30,502 nucleotides of DNA from Ectocarpus siliculosus (taxonomy: Eukaryota; Sar; Phaeophyceae; Ectocarpales; Ectocarpaceae), in assembly GCA_000310025.1 (NCBI GenBank), contig FN649731.1:2141851-2172352 (forward strand), given 5' to 3'. Positions within the stretch are counted from its first letter, which is position 1. Every line of letters begins with the position of its first letter. Positions 12,023-21,590 of this stretch are shown piece by piece. The notes under the pieces are model-generated. The model did not search any database, had not been told where the DNA came from, and worked only from the letters and a program-made list of their open reading frames with translations. The translations under genes and the position numbers were made by a program.

Positions 12023-12488
12023 CTAGTGTAAGGCGTCCACGAACCTCTCGTGGGCGTGCCCCTGGCACAGCAGCAGCAAACTACTCTGTAAAACGGCCGT
12101 TTGCGGGCCGGTCTGCCTTTGTCTGCCTGTGTCAAAACGTACTTCTGCCATCCGCTGGTCAACCCTTGTGGGCAACGCTCCGCCGTCTATCTTCTCAACT
12201 ACGGTACAGCTGCTGCTGGCAGCACACATGAAAGAGAGCACGCTACGGTGGCTGCAATAGCCAAAGCTAGTGCAGTACTGCTACAGGGGAGAGTCGCGAA
12301 GTGTGTGTGCGGTGGGTAGAGACAGACGAGGAGAGCTTGCCTGCCTCTGTGCTCTGTGCGCGGTCTCTGGTACCTCCCCTTTCAAAGCAGCAGTCCCTTC
12401 AACTTACCTCATCGACCATCTCTCGGGTGTCATCTGTCAGGGAGAATAGCGTGGTTATTTCAGGCACCGTGTCCGTCATTGCCGCCAT
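12023..12488 (-). CDS. Candidate three-exon gene for a 64-residue protein
   Basis: Exon A is 12488-12408, from ATG (MAAMTDTVPEITTL...) to the donor GTAAGT. Exon B is about 12193-12143 (KIDGGALPTRVDQRMAE), ending at the donor GTACGT. Exon C is 12085-12023, after the acceptor TTTTACAG, reading SSLLLLCQGHAHERFVDALH then TAG. All junctions are phase 0 and the joined frame is 64 codons. The sequence would form short, partly charged helices and I do not recognise the family. The weak point is the exon B acceptor (GTTGAG), which lacks a pyrimidine tract; a better-looking AG a few bases upstream breaks the frame. It lies head-to-tail upstream of RanGAP, so it could also be part of a longer 5' region of that gene, but the TAG argues against this. 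Confidence 0.4.
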
Positions 12489-12699
12489 GTCTCCTGCTGC
12501 TGTGCGAGAGAAAGAGAGATATCTGGTACGTAGTGTGAGGAGTGAGCCGGCAGCCGGTCACTCCGCACGCTTTCGGGAGGACAGGGGGTTTGCAAAAAGT
12601 GGCGTGTGTTTGAAACCGTCGAGGTTATTTTTAACACCCGACGATTCGACGAGACGCTCAGCACCGACACTCCGAAACTATAACCAGCTTGAGAATTGA

Positions 12700-13074
12700 G
12701 AAACTGCTATATATCAATTCCATGAATATCTGGATGGACGCAGCCCAAACCCTCCCAGGCAGAGCGTCCGCATCCGATTCGGCACCCGTCAAGGTTCCAT
12801 TCCCGGGCTGGCCGCGGCAGACCCGAATCTCATCATCTTCTCCAGGCTGAGCCCTAGCCCCGACCGCTTCGTCGTCCTCGGCGGCGTCAACGGGGGCGGG
12901 GAAACTGGGGAAGAACAGCTCGTTGGACACGGCTTCCGCCCCCTTTCCCGCCCATGCGACGAGGAGACCGGCGGAGACGGGCTGGCGGGCGATGAGGTCA
13001 GGCTGGTTCCCGATCGGGACGCGGCCAACGTCGCACTGAACCTCGACAGGGATGCGGCGCGCCTCGACCCCTAA
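12700..13074 (+). pseudogene. Open frame without a start, probable exon or gene relic
   Basis: A plus-strand frame is open for about 125 codons to a TAA at 13072-13074 with no Met. G/C at third positions is high from about 12790 on. It reads ...GLAAADPNLIIFSRLSP..., then DRFVVLGGVNGGGE, and ends ALNLDRDAARLDP. The opposite strand is also open here, but the codon bias favours the plus strand. No domain was recognised. It lies left of the assembly gap and next to coding-like fragments in several frames, so it is probably part of a decayed gene or transposable element. Confidence 0.3.
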
Positions 13075-13113
13075 CGCATACCTGTAAGCTGTCACCCAGG
13101 CGTCCCACCTCGG

Positions 13114-13573
13114 CGGCCTGACGAAGTGAGGGAGGAAAGGGCTTCGCCCGACTTCCATGAACAATATGCGCTCCATAGTCAAGAAAAGTCGCGAACGCAA
13201 CCCCGGGTTGGAGCACGTGGAATTCAAAGAAAATCTGCCAGGACGGAACGAAGTAGGGGTCGCGGTGATGNNNNNNNNNNNNNNNNNNNNNNNNNNNNNN
13301 NNNNNNNNNNNNNNNNNNNNNNNNNNNNNNNNNNNNNNNNNNNNNNNNNNNNNNNNNNNNNNNNNNNNNNCTGGTGCCGGTGAGCGTCGACCCGTACAGC
13401 CTGTTCGGCTTGGCTCGTCACCGCGACCCCTACTTCGTTCCGTCCCGGCAGAATTTCTTCGAATTCCACGTGCTCCAACCCGGGGTTGCGTTCGCGACTT
13501 CTCCCGGCTATGGAGCGCATTGTTTCTGGGGATCGGGCGAAGCCCTCTTTCCTCCCTTGCTTCGTCAGGCCGA
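13114..13573. repeat. Inverted duplication (~158 bp arms) around the assembly gap
   Basis: The left arm (13114-13270) and right arm (13416-13573) are reverse complements at roughly 85-90 percent by eye, with small indels. Both hold the same peptide-coding stretch in opposite directions: FFEFHVLQPGVAFAT is on the minus strand in the left arm and the plus strand in the right arm. The left arm ends at the gap, so it may continue inside it. This could be a fold-back element, terminal inverted repeats of a DNA transposon, or a genuine inverted gene duplication. I saw no clear target-site duplication outside the arms. Confidence 0.75.
13271..13370. other. Assembly gap of 100 N
   Basis: Exactly 100 N, the usual placeholder for a gap of unknown size. 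It sits between the arms of an inverted repeat, a structure that often stops sequencing or assembly. True spacing and content are unknown, so open frames reported across it are not real evidence. Confidence 0.98.
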
Positions 13574-13598
13574 CGTATTATAGCTTTGTTCACCTGTC

Positions 13599-14461
13599 CT
13601 CCTCCAGGAGAAGCTCCGAAAAGCGCGAAGTACGATGCATATGAATGAAAATTCCCCCGCTAACTTCACGGACTTCGGCTCGCCTAAGATGAGCGACCCC
13701 GTGGACGTCGTTCAATTCATGATTGGGGCGCCAGGAAGTACTGGGGGTTGGCCTGGTTCTTGGACGCGAGGCAATCCGCCGGAGACATTGCACCCAAGCC
13801 CCGCGACGTCCTAACCCTAAGGCACCAAACCCTAGTAACGGAAGCAGAAGGATTGAGTGGCATCCATTGACACCTGGACAACGGCAAAATCAACCACCTC
13901 TACTAGGAGCGCACCGTCAAAACACTCACCGTGCAGGGGGGCGGAAGGAGAAAGGTCGTCGTTCGGGGCCGCGGGGTCTGCAGCGAAGCCGGGGCTCGTG
14001 GGCCAAGCGTCTCTCGTGCCGTCCCGGATACCGGGCGTCTCGACTGAGAACGACCGGGGGAAGGCCGGGAGCGGCGAGGAACTCCTGCCGCCATCAGGAT
14101 GACCGGATCGACGCTCGTGCGCCCCCACCCACACGACGACGACGCCGTCGCGGACGTCTCCGGGCTCGGCAACCTCGGGTTCTTCGCCGAACGGGAACCG
14201 CTGGTACGGCCGTCGGACTGCGACATATCTCCCCCGGGAAGCGACGAAATCGTTCCAGAGCACACCAGCGATGGAGGCAGTTGTGGCTTACCATCCGACT
14301 TGTCTCCCCCCACGCCATCCCGCACAACCGGTTGTGCTCTGTACGAGAATGTTTTCGAATCCGTTTGCTGTTGCAGAGTATTTTATTTTTCTCGTGCAGT
14401 TTTCGCCAACAAGACACTGCCTCGTCGACATGAATATGTTTCGTATCGACCTCGGGGGTGA
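13599..14461 (+). pseudogene. Frameshifted coding relic, unknown family
   Basis: Coding-like sequence with high third-position G/C changes frame at least three times on the plus strand. 13599-13735 reads MSDPVDVVQFMIGAP in one frame. 13736-13868 continues as KYWGLAWFLDARQSAGDIAP and KPRDVLTLRHQTLV in another. 13857-14102 returns to the first frame (VASIDTWTTAKSTTS...). 14099-14461 is again in the second frame, starting MTGSTLVRPHPHDDD and ending at TGA. The spacers between frames are too short for introns, so these are indels from decay or sequencing error. The 'AWFLDARQ...KPRDVL' stretch reminded me of retroelement polyproteins, but I could not place it. Confidence 0.35.
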
Positions 14462-14631
14462 CTAGATGAGAACCGACGCAAGTCGCTGTGGGAGACCGAC
14501 GCACCCTTGCCTGTGAACTTTGAACCAGAAACTAGCTGTCTTTCGACAGGGGTCGCAACGACTGTGGTGTCATGATTGGGTCTCCAATTCATAGTTCTAT
14601 ATAATAGGGGCAGCGGGCGGCGTAGTTTTGT

Positions 14632-14895
14632 ATGATGATTGAGCATAGCGATTCGGCAGTTTGTCCATATGATCGCTGTGGTCATGCGTCCCATCGTGTC
14701 CCCCGGACGAAACTGGTCTCAGGTTCTGCTGCCGGTCGCAAACTACCCAAGACCGCGCTTGTGCTTCCACGCATCGTTGGCGAGTCCGAGACCGACGGCG
14801 GCGACACCTCTCGAGCCCGGAGAACCGTGCCAAGGGCAGTGTCCTCACCGATGGAAGAAAACGAACTGCACAATGCATTCCTCGCCAGGAAATAA
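14632..14895 (+). CDS. Open frame, possible terminal exon, unknown function
   Basis: A plus-strand frame open to TAA at 14893-14895. Its 3' half has good third-position G/C (reading LPRIVGESETDGGDTSRARR then SPMEENELHNAFLARK). Upstream of about 14700 the codon pattern is weak, so the real exon may begin later. The opposite strand is also open but less coding-like. No domain recognised; hydrophilic and charged. Confidence 0.22.
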   Translation: MMIEHSDSAVCPYDRCGHASHRVPRTKLVSGSAAGRKLPKTALVLPRIVGESETDGGDTSRARRTVPRAVSSPMEENELHNAFLARK

Positions 14896-15115
14896 CTTAT
14901 TCTCGAATCCTGTGGCCTCTGTACATTTGGCAGTCTCTCCTCGAGCAAGCGTTTGGTTTTTCCCATTCTGGTGGAGAAAAGGAAGTACCTGATATGTATG
15001 TAGCGAGAAAGGGTGCAGCAATTCCCGTGTTCCGCAACGCTGTTTTTCGGGTCAGCACCAAAATCGCTGACGTTTCTTCTATTGTATTGCCCGACCCCGC
15101 GCATCGCAGACTCAC

Positions 15116-15268
15116 GGGCATGACGGTATAGAGTTCGTACAGGAAGCTCTTGGCGAACCTCCCTCCGTCGACGTGTTCTCGCGCGACGTCGCGGAGAGAT
15201 ACTTCGATTTCGACAACTTCGCTGGCGGTGACCACGTCCGTCCGCAGCGAGAACTCTTGCAGCGCAGA
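15116..15268 (-). CDS. Exon-like segment of an unidentified minus-strand gene
   Basis: A 51-codon minus-strand segment between a good acceptor (ACTGCCCCTGCAG) and the donor GTGAGT, phase 0 on both sides. Third positions are mostly G/C and the peptide has natural-looking alternation: SALQEFSLRTDVVTASEVVE, IEVSLRDVAREHVDGG, RFAKSFLYELYTVMP. I could not find partner exons with matching quality on either side, so the gene may be broken or have small exons I missed. The family is not recognised. The plus-strand shadow frame is Ser/Thr/Asp-rich and less convincing. Confidence 0.35.
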
Positions 15269-15654
15269 CTGCAGGGGCAGTGGTGACAGTGACGGCAGCG
15301 ACGACGACGACGACGACCGGATGGCTACTGGCGGCACGGAGACGGAGGACACACATTGGTGTGGTGCTCTTGCTGTTTGCCTTGTGCAGTCCGTTCGGTC
15401 CATTCGACTAGCCAGACGTTCCACGGTGGCCGTAGAATGAAGCACATTGTGTTCGCTGCTGGTGGATACCGGTGCCTGATGCTTTTTAAAGCGCCTCCTG
15501 CTCCGCGAAACAGCAACCCGTCGAGCAGTGGCGCGGTTAACAGCGCCGACGTTTCTCAGTGCCACTGGCACTATCATATAAAACATAATTAAGATGATTA
15601 TTTTATAATCCGGCATCGCGGAAATGTTAGAGTTGTTTTCGCTCAACTGCAGTT

Positions 15655-15913
15655 CTCAATCGACACGACTGCTGTGCGGGACGAAATTGGTGGAAACATC
15701 AAGTTGGATACAAGGGCGACTCAACTCTATTTCAAATCCTTTGAGCCAATCGATGATACCGTCCCGCCTGTACGTTTGCACGAAGGAAAGTACGCGTCGA
15801 TCGCCAAGTGCAACCAACCGCTAGCGATGGGTTGTGTCTCGCGCTACTGCATAGTGGAGGGCGTCTTCCGAAGCCGGCGAAGAAACGGCTGGCGTGATTC
15901 TTCGATTCGCTAG
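15655..15913 (+). CDS. Exon-like open frame, unknown function
   Basis: A plus-strand frame preceded by CTCAACTGCAG, which could be a 3' splice site (exon from about 15655). It runs to TAG at 15911-15913. The peptide (FSIDTTAVRDEIGGNIKLDT, ATQLYFKSFEPIDDTVPPVR, SIAKCNQPLAMGCVSRYCIV) looks protein-like in composition, although third-position G/C is lower than in the RanGAP exons. No family recognised. It could be a relic of a mobile element like the fragments to its left. Confidence 0.25.
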
Positions 15914-15984
15914 CATCTATTCTCGACACACCCAGCCGTCACGGCGGCGTTGCTTCTCGATAATTTGGGAAGGGGGATGGGGCC

Positions 15985-16533
15985 GTGCTTTCAAAGCTTA
16001 AGCGTATTGTTTTATGTGAGTATTGTTCTTGTTCGGGGAGCCGGTCAACTTGCTCGCCTGCGGGTCGCAGTTTGGCAGATGCGGAGTACGTCGACGTTTT
16101 TCGTCGTGCGCTCTCGCCCGTATACGTACACTCTGTTGGCCTTCCTTATAGCGTGTTTTGTTCCATCCACGGGCCACCGTTGCGGTTGCTCGCACCTTGT
16201 GATTGTGGAATGAATCATTGTTCAGAACTTGAAATGGTATTTTTTCGCGCCTGCGTGTCTGTATTTAGAACGCAACAATGGTTGCGTTTGGTTGCGTTTG
16301 ACCTGACGACGGCATGCACTTACCGTGTGGCGTTCACAAGCAAAAGGTTTTATTGCAGTTGTTCAAAACGCGCCAGCCCAGTGGCGGACAAAAAACTTTT
16401 CTGGCCGCAAGCGTTTTTCCTTACGGGGCAGAACAACGTTTTATTATCAGGGGGAAATCTGGCCACATGGTGCGTCCACGATTACCCTAGCCCGGCGAGG
16501 TTGTGTGCTATCTCACCTTGCCAACCTCGTTAG
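15985..16533 (+). CDS. Long open frame (182 codons), unknown function
   Basis: Uninterrupted plus-strand frame starting at GTG with no clear ATG context. It is Cys-rich and includes SLADAEYVDVFRRALSP, SVGLPYSVFCSIHGPP and LRLLAPCDCGMNHCSELE. The second half contains repeated GGTTGCGTTTG motifs and looks less coding-like. It may be one exon ending before about 16210 (a TGTGAT-rich area) followed by non-coding DNA. No domain recognised. Confidence 0.2.
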   Translation: MLSKLKRIVLCEYCSCSGSRSTCSPAGRSLADAEYVDVFRRALSPVYVHSVGLPYSVFCSIHGPPLRLLAPCDCGMNHCSELEMVFFRACVSVFRTQQWLRLVAFDLTTACTYRVAFTSKRFYCSCSKRASPVADKKLFWPQAFFLTGQNNVLLSGGNLATWCVHDYPSPARLCAISPCQPR

Positions 16534-17590
16534 GTTGTGCCGCCCGGGTTACGCAACCTGGGACGTTGTATAAGCGGAAAATAATCCGTGTATTTGTTTT
16601 CGAGGTTGTACAATCGGTGCACAGACTATAACCCTACCCGGTGGCCACCTGTGATAAGTATGACGAAAAATGTGTTGCTTCTCTCTGTGTTGTACGTACA
16701 GTAGTGAGAAGATAACTCCTCATGTTCCTCTCTGTGTACATAAAGGCAGTGACATTGACAACAGTTACGACAGCAGTGACGACTGCTACAGATGGAGCGG
16801 GGGAACACGTCTCGAGGTTGGAACCTCGTGTGTGTGCCACTGCTGTTGTACATGTAAAATACATGACATGAACTCCGTGCGTTTATTCCGTCATTTATGT
16901 CACGTAACGCACACAGCAGCAGTGACGAGCGCCCTTCAGCTGTAGTAGCAAGAAGGGAACGTACCGCGGGAATCCTTCAACATCTGCTGTACTGCTGCTG
17001 TAGCCTACGGCAGCAACTACAATACATAGTCTATTTAAAGTGTGAGCAAGCTACAGTTAGACTATATCATGCACGCGACGTACATGTAACATCCACAACA
17101 ACCAGGTTTGCAGCTGACGGAGCACCATGGAGTATGTACCATGGAGCACCATGAAGCACCATGGGCTGCAGACCATGGAGCTCCATGGTGCTCCATGGGA
17201 ATATCCACGTCGCGACGTCGTGACCCAATATTAATATTGTCACACACCCCATACGACATACGTATGTACCTATGGAGTACAAGTATAGATAGCTTGCGGT
17301 TGTACATAAAGCACTGAACGATTTAGCACTTTCACAAGGCACACGTCGTAGCGACAAAGCTTGAGAGCGCAACGCTGGACGATCATGTGCAGGCTGCTCA
17401 TGATCCCCTGTCGGCTACATCATTACTGCAGTACACTTTGATACAGTCCCGTCGACCAGGAGGAAGGTTCAACGAACGTTGAAGGGTTGATGCCCTTGCC
17501 CGACATCGGAGGAATTGGATCCAACCGAACTTTCTTAGAACATGATGAGATTTTTCCTGGCCATCCCAAGCCATCCGCTTCGACAATGGG
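16534..17590. other. Non-coding stretch with CTGCTGTA motifs and a decayed frame
   Basis: No supported gene. 16,670-17,060 is rich in short GTAC, CAGTGAC and CTGCTGTA motifs. From about 17,360 two adjacent plus-strand frames look like one decayed coding sequence: LDDHVQAAHDPLSATSLLQY in the first, broken by TGA near 17,480, and LMPLPDIGGIGSNRTFLEHD in the next. This could be a retroelement or gene relic at the edge of the repeat described below. Confidence 0.4.
17125..17198. repeat. Cluster of CCATGG palindromes
   Basis: Six CCATGG sites in 74 bp, embedded in alternating GGAGCACCATG and CTCCATGGTGCT units. The left half (AGCACCATGGAG) is the reverse complement of the right half (CTCCATGGTGCT), so the stretch can fold into several alternative hairpins. 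It is non-coding on present evidence. Confidence 0.85.
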
Positions 17591-17608
17591 GGATTGTCGT
17601 ATACAAAG

Positions 17609-18713
17609 GAAGAGCGGGTAGCAGCAATACATGTCCAATCAATGGGCCACGTCAACCATCAGGTAAATAAAACTGTCGGATAGATCAAAGGAATAGCTGA
17701 GATACGTGTAAGTCGAAAGCGGGGCAATGTCGTGATCGTGCCGGTTCGTGCCGGTTGAATGACCGGTTCGGCCGATTCGGTTAATGAACCGATGAACCGA
17801 TGAACCGATGGAAGTGTAACCGACCGCATCTTGTTCACTACACTCACTCACCACTCTACCATTGCTACTGCTGCTGCTGACCATAGCCAGGCGACGATCT
17901 CGTAGGCTGTGCCTCTGGAGCCCAACGCATCGACGGGGGTAGCATCGTGCTTACCGTTCAACCAGGTGTGTGTGTGTAAGTGGTCGGGGATGTTGGTAGA
18001 CCAAGGGCCGGGATGGTGACGACGTGCGGCGTGCTCGAAATCCACAGCGTTGCCAAAAAACTGCAAGCGGCCATGCTGCACCGAGGTTTAATACCCACAG
18101 GTAGTTGTGCTCTGGTCCTTCTTCCCTCAGTCCGATGGGACTTGAGTCCACCGCTTGTTGTGGTGCCACAGCCCATGACTACTACACGTGGACTCCTGTT
18201 CCGATAGGTTCAATACTGGTCCAATATCAGCAAATCCTGCCGTTATCATCAACGGCGGTGCGATGCGATCAATTATTAGGTCCGCCCGGCGCTTAATACG
18301 ACTCTGTTCAGTACGTCCAAGTCGGCTGCGTCTGCCGTGAGAGGTTGTACTTAGAATCTCAGTGTCCAGAGCAAACGACCCATCCATCCAGTTGGGGTGA
18401 CATCTCTCACCATGATTGATTGTCATGATCGGCTACCCGAAGTTTTGCTACAGCCGCTCATACTACCTCTCGATGGAGACCAAAACACACAACAACGGGT
18501 CGACACAGAGATAGATTTAGATTTAAGGAATAATATAAACACACACAGAAAGACTACCCATTCGAGATATACCCACAGTCGAACGGATTTAGTCAATGAC
18601 CTGATGTCACAACGCGTTGGTGCACCTTCGCCCAATCAGCCTTCAAGTGAGCCGAGACAAACAGTTGATTGAGTTAGTTGTTGGAAAATTCAGTGCGGGC
18701 ACGATTGGGGGTA
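17609..18713 (+). repeat. Long dispersed repeat, copy A (uninterrupted)
   Basis: A repeat of about 1.1 kb starts near GAGCGGGTA(t)G..AGCAATACA and contains, in order, GTCGAAAGCGGGGCAATGTC, CAACCGGCACG-type motifs and an AACCGATG triplicate (about 17787-17811). Next come CATAGCCAGGCGACGATC, CTCTGGAGCCCAAC, CCATGCTGCACCGAGGTT, CCGCTTGTTGTGGTGCCACA, CAATATCAGCAAA, CAGTACGTCCAAGTCGG and finally CCAATCAGCCT with ACAAACA(g/a)TTGATTGAGTTA. The same order recurs in copy B. No long open frame spans it, so it is a non-autonomous or decayed element. Confidence 0.8.
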
Positions 18714-18765
18714 CTTACATGATTGGTTTTTAGAACGTACTGCTGTAGACTCACAGTGGTGTTGG

Positions 18766-18917
18766 ACTGTAAAAAGGTAGAGCGGGTATGAGCAATACAC
18801 GTCCAATCATTATCCATGTGGGCCACGTCAACACCATGACTGTAAAAAGGTAGATAGAGCGGGTATGCAGCAATACACGTCCAATCATTATCCATGTGGG
18901 CCACGTCAACACCATCA
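18766..18917. repeat. Tandem duplication at the left end of repeat copy B
   Basis: Two near-identical units of 73 and about 79 bp (18766-18838 and 18839-18917). Each runs from ACTGTAAAAAGGTAGA through AGCAATACACGTCCAATC to GGGCCACGTCAACACCAT. Copy A has this segment only once. The second unit carries two small insertions. Confidence 0.9.
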
Positions 18918-19472
18918 GGGGAATAAAATTGTCGGATAGATGCGTGTGTTGTAGTCGAAAGCGGGGCAATGTCGTGATCATGGACGGTTGTGCCGGTTGA
19001 ATGAACCGATTCGGCTATTTGCTCTTCAACCAATTCTAGTTGAACCGACCGGTCCTCTTGGTGACTGTTGACTGGACGTTATCTTGGTCACTGCTGCTGC
19101 TGTTGACCGCTTCAAAAACCACCATAGCCAGGCGACGATCCGTAGACTGTGTCTCTGGAGCCCAACACAACGGAGGTGGCATCGTGCTTGTTCCGTGCGA
19201 CCACATCTGTGTAATGGTCAGGGTGGTGGTAGACCAAGCGCCGGACTGGTGACAGACGTGCTCAAATAAATCCCCAACGTTGCCGAAAATTATGAAGTTT
19301 AGTAGTAGTGGCCATGCTGCACCGAGGTTATTACGTTATTCCCCACTGACTGGTTGTTTTGCTCTGTCTGGTCCTTTTCCCCTCATTCTGATGGGGCTTG
19401 GGTCCGCCGCTTGTTGTGGTGCCACAGCCAATGACTACTACACATGAACATGTTCCGTTAGGTTCAATATCA
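18839..19472 (+). repeat. Long dispersed repeat, copy B, left part
   Basis: Matches 17609-18213 of copy A in the same order: CCAATCATT, GTCGAAAGCGGGGCAATGTC, CATAGCCAGGCGACGATC, CTCTGGAGCCCAAC, CCATGCTGCACCGAGGTT, CCGCTTGTTGTGGTGCCACA and GTTAGGTTCAATA. It breaks off at the point where copy A continues to CAATATCAGCAAA; the remainder is found at 21202-21590. Confidence 0.8.
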
Positions 19473-21203
19473 TGTTATTATATATATTTTTTCTCATATA
19501 TAGACTATACTCACAGGATGGTCGTCGTGACGTGATACATTTCTTGTTATTAGTATGGGAAATAAAATAAAAAAGATGGCTCGATTTTTGTATTTCTACA
19601 GCAGTATGGACCAGACGCCGACTGTACATAGAAGTTGTACGAGTGTCGACTTAGTTGTGCTGTCACAGCATCTTCCACGCACTTCTGCCAGTGCTGGTTT
19701 GTTGATTGGAGTCTTGTAGGTCGAGATACAGCCGTGAGATTCTCAGGTTGTGGAGGCAAAAGTGAACCAGAGCAAAAAATTGCATGCATAGCTCAACTAC
19801 TGCTGTGTTTTTGCTACAGCAGTAGTATGGACTAGACGCCGAAAGACGACCGCGTACTACGGCAACGACCTAACTGGATGGAAATACTTCCTGCCACGGC
19901 GAACCATAGTACGATGCGATGGAAACATCCGTTCGTGTGTCGCGCGGCTGCCACATGTATGTGTCGACGACAGGTACACGTAGAGTTCTCGCCATGTCGT
20001 TACCGCGCAGGAGGACAGTAGTACTGTACATAGATGTCGTAAGAGAGTGGAGTTGTACTGTCACGGCATCTGCCACGCACTCTCCTACCGGTGCTTGCGT
20101 CGATTGGAGTCTTGTAGGCCGAAATACAAGAGTGGGTTGGGTTCCCGGGCTGTGGAAGCAAACCTGCCTGCAAAAACAGAGAAGGCAGTGTTCTATATAA
20201 GGTATCCCGCTCAACTTTTTTTTTTGCGACGTGTGGTTGCATATTTCTTTGCCACTGCCGAAAAAGACCGCCGGATCTTTACGCAGTCAATATTTCGCAT
20301 CATTTTAGACCGAACGACGCAGGACGGGTCGAATTTCATCATTTGTTGTTGTTGTTGTTGTTGTGTCTTCACATTAAAAACCGTTCCGATCTCTCTCTAC
20401 CCAGTACCTTCATATGTTCGTACGTACTTACTTGTGGATTATACCTACCCGTTGGAAATTGTAGGAATCCCTACATTCCGAGAGAGCCATAGGTCGGCAT
20501 CCATCCGGCCTTTTCTTTTTTTGTACAAGTATGCACTTTTCTTCTTGTTGTGAAGTTTTGACGTTGAGCCTGCCAACGTCGCTTAAGTATTCGTGTCTTC
20601 AAACCTTCTCGGCCGACCTTCAAACTTCTTGTTGATAAATCTCCGTGGTAACTTCTCCGCGCGTGAGTCATATATGCGGTTGGTTATGACCTGCGCTTTG
20701 ACTTTCACGATGGGTATTTTACCTCCTCCCCGTCTTGCATTGGTGAGTACCTGCGTTATACGGAAGGATCGTTCCACGCCGCAACCGTCGACGTCTCCTT
20801 TTGTTTTTTTCCTTCGCACTCCTTCCTTGCCGCGGTTTTCACACCGACTTCGAACTTCGAACGTGGGGTGCAATTTCCTCTCTTCGTACCTTCCTCGTCG
20901 GCCTTCTCCATCATCGTTATGTACATAATATATACCTCGATTTTTCGGCTTTTCGATTCCGATAGACAAGACGACGGACTGACATGTCCCTTTCACCCCC
21001 GACGGGACCGCGCGCTCGTCGAGTGCCGAAATTCTTCACCACTTCCTTGCCTCTCCCAACACCGTCTCTTCTTCCCGCCCCTTCAAATCCTCTCCCCTTC
21101 TTCTTCTTCTTTCCTTCCTCCCGGGCACTCACCACCATCCGTCCTGGATGTTGGCCTCCAGCCCCAATGGGGGGCTGGGGGCCAATTCTTAACCCTAGTT
21201 AGT
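19473..21203. mobile_element. ~1.73 kb insertion splitting repeat copy B
   Basis: Alignment by eye of copies A and B shows that this segment interrupts copy B. CAATATCA occurs at both edges (19465-19472 and 21204-21211) and may be an 8-bp target-site duplication. Inside, about 19615-19800 and 20020-20190 are diverged direct repeats of each other (GTTGTACTGTCA-like start, CGATTGGAGTCTTGTAGG, GGCTGTGGA(g/a)GCAAA). The 20590-21140 part is pyrimidine-rich on the plus strand. On the minus strand a frame at 20,583-20,996 reads ...RITQVLTNARRGGGKIPIVK... to a stop, without recognised domain. I saw no terminal inverted repeats or long terminal repeats, so the class is unknown. Confidence 0.6.
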
Positions 21204-21590
21204 CAATATCAGCAAACCGTCTTTTTTTGTTCCTGCAGTCATCATCAACGGGCCGTGCGATCAATTTAGGTTCGCCCGGCGCTACGACTGCTGTTCAGTA
21301 CGTCCAAGTCGGCTGCGTCTGCCGTGAGGGGTACTCAGAACCTAGGCGTCCAGAACAAACAGCCCATCCTGTTGGGGTGGCATCTCTCACAATGATTGTC
21401 ATGATCGGCTACACCCGAAGTTGCTGAAGCCGCTGACCCAATGAGACCAAAACACACAACGCGTCAATACAGAGATTTATAGTCAATGACCTGATGCGAC
21501 AACACGTTGATGCACCTTCACCCAATCAGCCTACAAGGGAACCGAGACAAACAATTGATTGAGTTATTGGAAAATTCGGTTTGGGAACGC
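21202..21590 (+). repeat. Long dispersed repeat, copy B, right part
   Basis: Matches 18219-18700 of copy A: CAATATCAGCAAA, TCATCAACGG, CGCCCGGCGCT, CAGTACGTCCAAGTCGG, TCATGATCGGCTAC, ACCAAAACACACAAC, AGTCAATGACCTGATG, CCAATCAGCCT and TTGGAAAATTC. It is somewhat shorter than copy A because of internal deletions. Confidence 0.8.

Noticed and set aside
12143-12193. WPP-like N-terminal domain of RanGAP (LPTR...RM reminiscent of plant WPP)
   Set aside because: Only a few residues resemble it, there is no Trp-Pro-Pro, and the next exon in frame ends with a stop before RanGAP exon 10036-9890.
13157-13648. Long frames running through the N gap on both strands
   Set aside because: Length comes from untranslatable N. 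The arms are reverse complements, so the same pattern appears on both strands by construction.
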